From Phyllostachys edulis (lineage: Eukaryota; Streptophyta; Magnoliopsida; Poales; Poaceae), in contig CM070557.1 in the NCBI GenBank assembly GCA_036346405.1, positions 58,472,016 through 58,536,015 on the forward strand: DNA of 64,000 bases. Direction: 5' to 3'. A program made the translations under genes and the position numbers. The notes beneath the pieces were generated by a model. The model saw only the letters and a program-made list of their open reading frames with translations. It was not told where the DNA came from and did no database searches. Shown here piece by piece: positions 23,225 to 33,369 of the stretch (positions within the stretch are counted from its first letter, which is position 1; each line of letters begins with the position of its first letter).

Positions 23225-23604
23225 GGGGTGTTTGTTGAATAATCCTTGATGACTGGTTATTGTGTTTTATTTCTTGTAATGCTTCCTGTTTTAAGTTTGT
23301 TTGCATGGCTGAGTTATATCGCTAGTTATGCCTCATGTAACAGCTCGATCGTGGTGCATGATCCTGGCTGCTACTTATGGTGCTAGTCATGGGATCATGG
23401 GTCATTAGCTTTCAGTTACTGTTTAGCCGTATGAATGAAAGGAAGGAAAAGAGAAAAGCTGCAAGTTGAAGTTGAGCAGCACAATTTCCCGGTGTCTCTA
23501 TCTTCTACGAAGAAAAACTCTATTTGCTGTCCAGTTGGATCGTGTGTGGGTGTTCGACTTCCAGAGATTCGCGTGCGTAGAAGCCAGCAAGGCTAACAGA
23601 AAGA

Positions 23605-23860
23605 ACTTCAAGAGCGATACATATGATTATGTTCTCTATGGCTTGGCTGAGTGAGGAGTAAACAGTCAAGCACCTTGTCATCTTGTGTAACTTCAGTTAA
23701 TGTTGTTGGCTTCTTATTTGATCATTGACTGGCCCAACTTCTTCCAAGGTCATGGATCCATTTATTTGGGAGCATGGAAAATTTGGAATGTCAGAAATCA
23801 CAAGGTGTTTGATAGTGTGGCTTGTACATTCTTTCTTTTCTTCCTTCACATAACCTGGCC
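23605..23860 (+). pseudogene. LINE zinc-binding (zf-RVT) region remnant
   Basis: Plus-strand text reads IDWPNFFQ followed by GAWKIWNVRNHKVFDSV, the pattern that ends the reverse-transcriptase zinc-binding region of plant LINE proteins. Upstream, HLVILCNFS and CCW fit the same motif across a stop. It is opposite in orientation to the LINE fragment left of the Copia element. Confidence 0.6.
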
Positions 23861-23929
23861 TCCTCTATATTTTTTACTACTTAAAAAGACTCTAGTGGTG
23901 TTGAGTGATGCATTCTTCTTCCCCTCTCC

Positions 23930-25036
23930 CCTCTCACAACCCATCCGTGCTGACAGGTGGGACAAGTGCGCGCCCGCCCTTTCTATCGCCGCGTGGCTCC
24001 ACCTCTTCTCACCCTTCCACCGACTTCTGGACCATCGTCTCACGCGCCCCCGTGTCTTCTCCGTCCTCTCTCCCATGGCGATTTGCCCCCGTGCCAGACC
24101 CTCCCCGTCGCAATTCGTCTGTCTGCCGCCCCGCCCCAACACCGCCCTCATGTATGCCATCTGCCCTCAATGTCATGTTTGCCATCGCCGTCAAAGCATC
24201 GTGACACAATGCTCGCCACCCTCACGCTGTTACTCGACCGGCACCGTCGTGGTTGCTTCCCGTACTCCACAGGCGAGCTCGAGCTCCTCCGTCCTTGCCG
24301 TCATGAAGTTGGCAGGCTCTGCGAAGATCTAGCCTCACAGCCCCAAATCAGCCCGACAACTCGTTGATTCACGAGTTTTTGTCCTAAATGGCACTGTTGG
24401 CGTCGTTATTAACAAATCTGGCCCTCCACACGCCGCAATGCCAAAAATGGTGTTCTCCACCGCTTCGCGGGGGAGGGGTGGACGCCACCTGTGCTGCCAC
24501 ATCGACATTGCCACGCTCCTGGAGCCCGAATGTGCTTGCGCAGCGCCCTGGCACCCCGGACGGGCCAGCGACGCGCCCCTAGCGCTAGGACGCCTCGCCA
24601 CCTATCCGCTACCGCTCCCCCAAGCACCGAACGTCACCATGCTGTGCCCTGGTAACTCTCACAACCCATCCGCACCGACAGGTGGGACAACTGCGCGCTT
24701 GCACTCTCTATCGCCACGCAGCTCCACCTCTTTTCACCCCTTCCACCGACTTCTGGACCATCGTCTTGCGCGCCCATGCGTCTTCTCCATCCACTCTCCT
24801 ATGGAAATTTCCCCACGTGCCAAGCCCTCCCCGTCGCAACTCGTCTGTCTGCCGCCCCACCCACAACACCGCCCTCGTGTACGCCCTCTACCCTCAATGT
24901 CATGTTTGCCATCGATGTCAAAGCATCGCGACACAGTGCTTGACCCTCACGCTGTTCCTCGACCGGCACCGTCACGGTTGCTTCCCGTACTCCACAGCCG
25001 AGCACGAGCTCCTTCGTCCTTGTCATCATGAAGTTG
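23930..25036. repeat. Direct repeat, two copies of about 385 bp
   Basis: Copy 1 spans about 23930-24312 and copy 2 about 24655-25036. Both run from CACAACCCATCC through GACAGGTGGGACAA and TTCTGGACCATCGTC to CATGAAGTTGGC, with roughly 10 percent divergence by eye. A 340-bp GC-rich spacer separates them. Their C-rich frames are open by composition and show no domain. The second copy abuts the prolamin array. Confidence 0.85.
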
Positions 25037-26367
25037 GCCTTTTGATGTCGAAAGATAAACTTTTTGAACTGAATATGTCCATGACTTGTAGGATTTATGA
25101 TACAAGTCACACATGTAACCTTTCACTAGTTAGACCCTTCTTAACAAATCTGGATATGTGCCTAATGATGTAGGGAAGTTTGGAAGTTTGTAAGTATGCT
25201 TTAATAGAGTAAATACATATAGTTGTTGAGGTGTATATTTGTAGTTTTGTTAACAACAAATTGTAATGTCATGATCCTTTGAGGTCAATTGTTAAACTTT
25301 TGAACTGAATTTGTCTAGGGCTCATGGGTTTTGTGACAGTGACACAAATCACATATGTAACCTTTCACAACCTGGACTTTCCCTAACAAATCTGGATACA
25401 CGGCTAATGATTTAGGTAAATTTGGGGACCTTTGTAAAATGCCTTATAAGAACAAATACATATGGTTGTTGAGATGTATTTGTTGTTTTGTTAACAATAA
25501 TTCATAAATACATTAGGCAAGCTTGTCTAGGGTGTAAATAAAGAACATTGTTACAAAGGGGGAAAATGAAAAAGGTAAAGGGGGGCAAAGAACTTTCCAA
25601 GTCCATCCAAAAAGTAAAACGAGTATTTCTGTAATAAATTTGCACATCTGTCTCCCCTATATTATTGACTACAAAAGAAACCCCTCTGGTTGAGCCACAT
25701 GATCATCAAGAATCCATAGGCCATTGGATGGCTCAAATATCAGCGCTTGCCAGCAAGGCCTTCAACAACTGAATTTGTTATGTGATATAAAAATGAATGC
25801 TCCGTGTGTCTGATTGCCACCACCAGTAAACGTGGCGATGCATTTGCTATATTTCCACAACTGTAGCACATTTGTTGATGATTCATACAATCATACCTTC
25901 CGATTAGCACAATACCTTACGCAACCTTTTGCCTATCTACTAATTGCTTAACTATGTCTTCCACAAATTTGGATAAACCTTTCAATATATGGTTTTTATC
26001 CCTAACAACGCACGGGTATTCAGGTACTATTATCTAATATAGCTCTTGTGAAAATGCTAGTCTCTGTGGGTATCCACAGGAAACTTATCCTGTGGATGCC
26101 CAAATTGACTACCGATCCTTGTCTATGTGGCATGCGACTGTTAGATCTGTATTTGTCACAACGTGTAGGTCTTCGCTTTCCCCTAATTCATAATTGTCTT
26201 TGTTAATTAGAAAAATTAATTCTATACCGTATTCATGCAAATACATTATCTAGAGAGATGTTTCTTCAATGGTTAAAGCATCCAGCCATAAAATAAGTAG
26301 TTGAAACTAGTTTATTTATTCCATGATCTTATTTCTGATGAGTCGCCACACACGATAATATGTGACA

Positions 26368-26373
26368 TTTATT
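26368..26373 (-). terminator. Polyadenylation signal of the intact prolamin
   Basis: AATAAA on the minus strand, about 47 bp past the TAG stop codon. It is kept in all four array units. Confidence 0.6.
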
Positions 26374-26419
26374 ACAATACATATTCTAGTATCATTCCAC
26401 AGCCACCACCGGGAAAGAG

Positions 26420-26815
26420 CTAGCAGTAGGCGGGGGTTGTGCCACACATGTATGGCAACCACATTGCCATGCCCACCAACCTCATCATCATCATCTGCTG
26501 CTCACCTCCGTAGTATGTGCTAGGATCCCGCTGGATGGATTGCATCATCTGGCACATCGCGCTGCATTGGCACTGCGGCATCATGCCCTGTAGCTGCATG
26601 TAACACTGTTGCCGCAGCATGGCCGGTGGTTGCTGCATGGTCATTGCCAGGGAGCCACCCATGCCGAACTCCTGCATCAGGTACTGCCTGCACGGTTCCA
26701 TGGCACCCATCGCCGTCATCGGTGGGCAGTAGTAACTGGTGTCGGCCATGGTGGCACTTGCGGAAAGGGAAATGAGAGCAAGGAGGACGAAGATCTTGGT
26801 GGTGTATGCTGCCAT
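26420..26815 (-). CDS. 10 kDa methionine-rich (delta-type) prolamin, intact
   Basis: The 131-residue product begins with a signal peptide (MAAYTTKIFVLLALISLSAS, cut near residue 24, ATMA/DTSYY), which would route it into endoplasmic-reticulum protein bodies of endosperm. The mature chain of about 107 residues has 21 Met and 8 Cys, with runs such as QQMMMMRLVGMAMW. It has the prolamin-superfamily cysteine pattern with QQCYMQLQGMMPQCQC, where the usual CC pair is reduced to one Cys plus Tyr. The role is sulfur storage in seed. Length and layout fit the rice 10 kDa prolamin and maize delta-zeins. The gene has no intron, a TATA box 86-93 bp upstream and an AATAAA downstream. It is the only uninterrupted copy of four in the tandem array. 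The start is fixed by the signal peptide. Confidence 0.95.
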   Translation of the reverse strand: MAAYTTKIFVLLALISLSASATMADTSYYCPPMTAMGAMEPCRQYLMQEFGMGGSLAMTMQQPPAMLRQQCYMQLQGMMPQCQCSAMCQMMQSIQRDPSTYYGGEQQMMMMRLVGMAMWLPYMCGTTPAYC

Positions 26816-26900
26816 TGTTGTTGCTACAGGTGTTTGAGTACTAGATAAACGGTGTTTAAGATATGGGTGAGGGTGATGAATTAATGGCTAATCAGGGGGT

Positions 26901-26908
26901 TATTTATA
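26901..26908 (-). promoter_or_regulatory. TATA box of the intact prolamin, beside a CATGCA element
   Basis: TATAAATA on the minus strand lies 86-93 bp upstream of the ATG. Directly beside it, upstream, is GATGCATG, an RY-type (CATGCA) seed element. The same pair recurs in units 2 (29050-29057) and 3 (31202-31209) but not in unit 4. I did not find a clean prolamin box (TGTAAAG) in the sense orientation within 300 bp; a TGCAAAAATG lies near 27060-27070. Confidence 0.7.
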
Positions 26909-27192
26909 CATGCATCTCTATGGATGTGTAGGTCAATCTGGGTTTTGGCTTTCGCTAAAGTACTCTTCGGAGTCCAGACAACATGGATATTACTTAGCAT
27001 ATGGTACATCTGGACATTTGTACAACAGTCACCTTGGAAGAATACGGTAGGTGGCACCATCATTTTTGCACCAAACATGGCAAAACATTATGTTTCTGTT
27101 GGCCCTTTTTTATATAAATGGGTGTACAAGGCATGATGAACATATTGGACATGTGAAGGGCTCATACTTTCTAAACAATGCTATGTAAAGTT

Positions 27193-29341
27193 ATGACCTT
27201 TTGAGGTGGAAACATAAACTTTTTTAACCGAATATGTCCATGACTTGTAGGATTTATAATACAAGTCACACATGTAACCTTTCACTAGTTAGACCTTTCT
27301 TAACAAATCTGGATATGTGGCCAATGATGTAGGTAAGTTTGGATGTTTGTAATTATGCTTTAATAGAGTAAACACTTATAGTTGTTGAGATGTATATTTG
27401 TAGTTTTGTTAACAACCAAGTGTAATGCCATGATCCTTTGAGGTCGGTTGTTAAACTTTTGAATTGAATTTGTCTAGGGCTCATGGGTTTTGTGACAGTG
27501 ACGCAAATCACATATGTAACATTTCACAACCTGGACTTTCCCTGACAAATTTGGATACATGGCTAATGATTTAGGTAAATTTGGGGACCTTTGTAAAATG
27601 CTTTATAAGAGCATATACATATGGTTGTTGAGATGTATTTGTTATTTTGTTAACAAGAATTCAGAAATACATTAGGCAAGCCTGTCTAGGGTGTAACTAA
27701 AGAACATTGTTATAAAGGGGGAAATGAAAAAGGTAAAAGAGGGCAAATAACTTTCTAAGTCCATCCAAAAAGTAAAATGAGTATTTCTGTGATAAATTTG
27801 CACATATGTCTCCCCTATATTATTGACTACAAATGAAGCCCCTCTGGTTGAGCCACATGATCATCAAGAATCCATAGGCCATCGGATGGCTCAAATATCA
27901 GCGCTTGCCAGTAAGACCTTCAACAACTGAATTTGTTATGTGATATAAAAATGAATGCTCTGTGTGTCTGATTGCCACCACCAGTAAATGTAATGTGGCA
28001 TTTGCTATATTTTCAAAACTATACCACATTTGTTGATGATTCATACAATCATACCTCCCGATTAGCACAATACCTGATGCAACCTTTTGCCTATCTGCTA
28101 ATTGGTTAACTACGTATTCCACAAATTTGTATAAACCTTTCGATATATGCTTTTTATCCCTAGCAACGCACGGGTATTCAGGTAGTATTATCTAATATAG
28201 CTCTTGCGAAAATGCTAGTCTCTGTGAGTATCCACAGGAAACTTATCCCGTGGATGCCCAAATTGACTACCGATCCTTGTCTATGTGGCATGCGACTGTT
28301 AGATCTGTATTTGACACGGCGTGTAGGTGTTCGCTTCCCCCTAATTCATATTTGTCTTTGTCAACTAGAAAAATTAATTCTATACCGTATTCATGCAAAT
28401 ACATTATGTAGAGAGATGTTTCTTCAATGGTTAAAGCATCCAACCATAAAATAAGTAGTTGAAACTAGGTTATTTATTCCATGATCTTATTTCTGATGAG
28501 TCGCCACACACGATAATATGTGACATTTATTACAATACATATTCTAGTATCATTCAATGACCACCACCAGAAAGTCTTTGGCGAGGCGGGTACCACACAT
28601 GTATGGCAACCGCATTGCCGCGTGCGCCAACCTCATCATCATCATCTCGCTGCTCACCTCCATAGTATGTGCTAGGATCCCGCCGATGGATTGCATCATC
28701 GCACATCGCTATTGCATTGGCATTCGCAAGATCATGCCTCAGAGTCGCATGCAACACCGCTGCCGCAAAGATGGCCGGTGGTTGCTTTGCATGGTCATTG
28801 CCGGAGCCACCCATGCCGAACTCTGCATCGTGTCTTTGCACGGTTCCATGGCGCCCATCGCCGTCATCGGTGGGCAGTAGTAATTGGTGTCGGCCATGGT
28901 GGCACTTGCGGAAAGGGCAATGAGAGCAAGGAGGATGAAGATCTTGGTGGTGTATGCTGCCATTGTTGTTGCTACAGGTGTTTGAGTACTAGATAAACGG
29001 TGTTTATGATATGGGTAAGGGTGATGAATTAATGGCTAATCAGGGGGGTTATTTATACATGCATCTCTATGGATGTGTAGGTCAATCTGGGTTTTGGCTT
29101 GCGCTAAAGTACTCTTTGGAGTCCAGACGACATGGATATTACTTGGCATATGGTACATCTGGACATTTGTACAACAGTCACCTTGGAAGAATACGGTAGG
29201 TGGCACCATCATTTTTGCACCAAACATGGCAAAACATTATGTTTCTGTTGGCCCTTTTTTATATAAATGGGTGTACAAGGCATGATGAACATATTGGACA
29301 TGTGAAGGGCTCATACTTTCTAAACAATGCTATGTAAAGTT
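27193..29341. repeat. Prolamin tandem array, unit 2
   Basis: Nearly identical to unit 3 outside the coding region: about 3 differences in the 310 bp compared from 27241 and 29390. The prolamin copy is broken. Confidence 0.93.
28557..28963 (-). pseudogene. Prolamin copy 2, frameshifted
   Basis: Signal peptide and first mature residues are intact (MAAYTTKIFILLALIALSAS to GAMEPC), followed by many small indels and substitutions. The frame ends after 74 codons, and the Met-rich tail is out of frame. Promoter and polyadenylation signal are preserved. The lesions are confined to the mature coding region (about 28557-28846), while the flanks match unit 3 almost base for base. If the lesions are real, the protein would be secreted but truncated and poor in Met. 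Confidence 0.9.
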
Positions 29342-31494
29342 ATGACCTTTTGAGGTGGAAACATAAACTTTTTTAACCGAATATGTCCATGACTTGTAGG
29401 ATTTATAATACAAGTCACACATGTAACCTTTCACTAGTTAGACCTTTCTTAACAAATCTGGATATGTGGCCAATGATGTAGGTAAGTTTGGATGTTTGTA
29501 AGTATGCTTTAATAGAGTAAACACTTATAGTTGTTGAGATGTATATTTGTAGTTTTGTTAACAACCAAGTGTAATGCCATGATCCTTTGAGGTCGGTTGT
29601 TAAACTTTTGAACTGAATTTGTCTAGGGCTCATGGGTTTTGTGACAGTGACGCAAATCACATATGTAACATTTCACAACCTGGACTTTCCCTGACAAATC
29701 TGGATACATGGCTAATGATTTAGGTAAATTTGGGGACCTTTGTAAAATGCTTTATAAGAGCATATACATATGGTTGTTGAGATGTATTTGTTATTTTGTT
29801 AACAAGAATTCAGAAATACATTAGGCAAGCCTGTCTAGGGTGTAACTAAAGAACATTGTTATAAAGGGGGAAATGAAAAAGGTAAAAGAGGGCAAATAAC
29901 TTTCTAAGTCCATCCAAAAAGTAAAATGAGTATTTCTGTGATAAATTTGCACATATGTCTCCCCTATATTATTGACTACAAATGAAGCCCCTCTGGTTGA
30001 GCCACATGATCATCAAGAATCCATAGGCCATCGGATGGCTCAAATATCGGCTTGCCGAGAAGACCTTCAACAACTGAATTTGTTATGTGATATAAAAATG
30101 AATGCTCTGTGTGTCTGATTGCCACCACCAGTAAATGTAATGTGGCATTTGCTATATTTTCATAACTATACCACATTTGTTGATGATTCATACAATCATA
30201 CCTCCCGATTAGCACAATACTTGATGCAACATTTTGCCTATCTGCTAATTGGTTAACTATGTCTTCCACAAATTTGTATAAACCTTTCGATATATGCTTT
30301 TTATCCCTAGCAACGCACGGGTATTCAGGTAGTATTATCTAATATAGCTCTTGCGAAAATGCTAGTCTCTGTGAGTATCCACAGGAAACTTGTCCCGTGG
30401 ATGCCCAAATTGACTACCGATCCTGGTCTATGTGGCATGCGACTGTTAGATCTGTATTTGACACGGCGTGTAGGTGTTCACTTCCCCCTAATTCATATTT
30501 GTCTTTGTCAATTAGAAAAATTAATTCTATACTGTATTCATGCAAATACATTATGTAGAGAGATGTTTCTTCAATGGTTAAAGCATCCAACCATAAAATA
30601 AGTAGTTGAAACTAGGTTATTTATTCCATGATCTTATTTCTGATGAGTTGCCACACACGATAATATGTGACATTTATTACAATACATATTCTAGTATCAT
30701 TCAACAGCCACCACCGGGAAAGTGCTGGCAGTAGGCGGGGGCTGTGCCACACATGTATGGCAACCGCATTGCCGTGCCCGCCAACCTCATCATCATCATC
30801 TGCTGCTCACCTCCATAGTATGTGCTAGGATCCCGCTGGATGGATTGCATCATCCGCACATCGCACCGCATTAACATCAAGCATCATGCCTCATAGTCGC
30901 ATGCAACACTTTTGTCGCAACATGGCCGGTGGTTGCTTTGCATGGTCATTGCCGGAGCCACCCATGCCGAACTCCCCGCATCGTCTTGCTCAAGACGGTT
31001 CCATGGCGCCCATCGCCGTCATCGGTGGGCAGTAGTAATTGGTGTCGGCCATGGTGGCACTTGCGGAAAGGGCAATGAGAGCAAGGAGGATGAAGATCTT
31101 GGTGGTGTATGCTGCCATTGTTGTTGCTACAGGTGTTTGAGTACTAGATAAACAGTGTTTAAGATGGGTGAGGGTGATGAATTAATGGCTAATTAGGGGT
31201 TTATTTATACATGCATCTCTATGGATGTGTAGGTCAATCTGGGTTTTGGCTTTCGCTAAAGTACTCTTTGGAGTCCAGACGACATGGATATTACTTGGCG
31301 TATGGTACATCTGGACATTTGTACAACAGTCACCTTGGAAGAATACGGTGGGTGGCATCATCAGTTTTGCACCAAACGTGGCAAAACGTTATGTTTTTGT
31401 TGGCCCTTTTTTATATAAATGGGTGTACAAGGCATGATGAACATATTGGACATGTGAAGGGCTCATTCTTTCTAAACAATACTATGTAAAGTTA
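29342..31494. repeat. Prolamin tandem array, unit 3
   Basis: Same organisation as unit 2, with matching promoter and flanks. A short scrambled patch also occurs outside the gene at 30048-30062, where unit 2 has AGCGCTTGCCAGTAAG. Confidence 0.93.
30725..31118 (-). pseudogene. Prolamin copy 3, frameshifted
   Basis: The start codon (31118-31116) and signal peptide are intact. The mature region carries clustered indels between about 30860 and 31005, different in detail from copy 2 but at similar places. The 3' quarter (30725-30860) is close to copy 1, except that the stop codon position reads CAG instead of TAG. TATA box and polyadenylation signal are present. Confidence 0.9.
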
Positions 31495-32876
31495 TGATCT
31501 TTTTTAGGTGGAAAGATAAACTTTTTTAACTGAATATGTCCATGACTTGTAGGATTTATGATACAAGTCACGCATGTAACCTTTCACTAGTTAGACCTTT
31601 CTTAACAAATCTGGATATGTGGCCAATGATGTAGGTAAGTTTGGATGTTTGTAAGTATGCTTTAATATAGTAAACACGTATAGTTGTTGAGATGTATATT
31701 TGTAGTTTTGTTAACAACAAATTGTAATGTCATGATCCTTTGAGGTCGATTGTTAAACTTTTGAACAGAATTTGTCTAGGGCTCAGGGGTTTTGTGACAG
31801 TGACGCAAATCACATATGTAACATTTCACAACCTAGACTTTCCCTAACAAATCTTGATACATGGCTAATGATTTAGGTAAATTTGGGGACCTTTGTAAAA
31901 TGCTTTATAAGAGCATATACATATGGTTGTTTAGATGTATTTGTTGTTTTGTTAACAAGAATTCAGAAATACATTAGGCAAGCTTGTCTAGGGTGTAACT
32001 GAAGAACATTGTTAGAAAGGGGGGAAATGAAAAAGGTAAAAGAGAGCAAACAACTTTCTATGTCCATCCAAAAAGTAAAATGAGTATTTCCGTGATAAAT
32101 TTGCACATATGTCTCCCCTATATTATTGACTACAAAAGAAGCCCCTCTTGTTGAGCCACATGATCTTCAAGAATCTATAGGCCGTCAGATGGCTCAAATA
32201 TCAGCGCTTGCTAGCAAGGCCTACAACAACTGAATTTGTTATGTGATATAAAAATGAATGCTCTGTGGGTCTGATTGCCACCACGAGTAAACGTGATGTG
32301 GCATTTGTTATATTTTCATAACTATACAACATTTGTTGATGATTCATACAATCATACCTCCCGATTAGCACAATACCTGATGCAACCTTTTGCCTATCTG
32401 CTAATTGGTTAACTATGTATTCCACAAATTTGTATAAACCTTTCAATATATGCTTTTGATCCCTAGCAACGCACGGGTATTCAAGTAGTATTATCTAATA
32501 TAGCTCTTGCGAAAATGTTAGTCTCTGTGGGTATCTACAGGAAACTTATCCCGTGGATGCCCAAATTGACTACCGATCCTTGTCTATGTGACATGCGACT
32601 GTTAGATCTGTATTTGTCATGGCGTGTAGGTGTTCATTTCCCCCTAATTCATATTTGTCTTTGTCAATTAGAAAAATTAATTCTATACTATATTCATGCA
32701 AATACATTATCTTGAGAGATGTTTCTTCAATGGTTAAAGCATCCCGCCATAAAATAAGTAGTTGAAACTAGTTTATTTGTTCCATGATCTTATTTCTGAT
32801 GAGTCGCCGCACACGATAATATGTGACATTTATTACAATACATATTCTAGTATCATTCAACAGCCACCACCGGGAA

Positions 32877-33230
32877 GAATTTTTATTATTATTTAACCCT
32901 TGTTTAATTTTTATTTTAAAGTTAAACTCCCACGCTCTTTATTTCCAATTATGACCCCTTTGGTCACACCACCAACAACACTGTCACGCCAGCCCGTATC
33001 TGGGCAATCTCTTGTCACGCCACCACCCGTAGCGTGACAGTTTTGTTTGGTCACGCAACAACCAGTGGCGTGATAAAAAGTGCTATTTTGGAGACTTATC
33101 CTGGCGTGTGACAGCATTGTTTTGTCACGCCACGGGTGATGGCGTGACCAAAGGGGTTAAAATTGAAAATAAAGTGCGCGGGAGGTTAATAAAATAAAAT
33201 TTAAAAAAATGTTAAATAAAAAAAAAGTTC
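32877..33230. mobile_element. Mutator-like long-TIR MITE, copy 1
   Basis: Starts GAATTTTTATTATTATTTAAC and ends in AAAAAAGTTC. The two halves are inverted repeats over most of their length, meeting in GTCACGCC/GGCGTGAC-rich DNA. Flanks CACCGGGAA (32868-32876) and CAGCACGAA (33231-33239) agree at 6 of 9 positions, a decayed 9-bp target duplication. Copies 2 and 3 in the window have exact 9-bp duplications. Confidence 0.85.
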
Positions 33231-33369
33231 CAGCACGAAAGAGCTGACAGTAGACGGGAGCTGTGCCACACATGTATGGCAACCGCATTGCCATGCCCGC
33301 CAACCTCATCATCATCATCTGCTGCTCACCTCCGCAGTATGTGCTAGGATCCTACTAGATGGATTGCAT

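Larger units (their letters stand above)
20739..23599 (+). mobile_element. Copia LTR retrotransposon with internal pol deletion
   Basis: The 5' LTR is 20739-21332 and the 3' LTR is 23233-23599. Both begin TGTTGAATAATCC and end GGCTAACA. GAAAG is duplicated at 20734-20738 and 23600-23604. The primer-binding site TGGTATCAGAGC (21335-21346) fits initiator Met-tRNA, and a purine tract ending GGGGG precedes the 3' LTR. The 1.9 kb interior holds gag, a protease remnant, a little pre-integrase sequence, then the last codons of the polyprotein. Integrase, reverse transcriptase and most of RNase H are gone. By eye the LTRs differ at about 8 sites over the aligned 367 bp, mostly transitions, so the insertion is fairly recent. 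Confidence 0.95.
25034..27192. repeat. Prolamin tandem array, unit 1
   Basis: The landmark GAATATGTCCATGACTTG recurs at 25071, 27230, 29379 and 31532, giving periods of 2159, 2149 and 2153 bp. Each unit holds about 1.35 kb of AT-rich DNA, the prolamin gene on the minus strand, and its promoter. A segment GCAACGCACGGGTATTCAGG within each unit looks like the 3' hairpin region of grass Helitrons. Unit 1 carries the only intact gene. Confidence 0.93.

Noticed and set aside
23700..24332. 210-codon plus-strand ORF
   Set aside because: It starts in a LINE remnant and continues through unrelated C-rich repeat DNA, so it is not one protein.
25034..33240. Regularly spaced repeats considered as a satellite or CRISPR-like array
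   Set aside because: The 2.15 kb period is a gene duplication with promoter and gene. CRISPR arrays do not occur in plant nuclear DNA.
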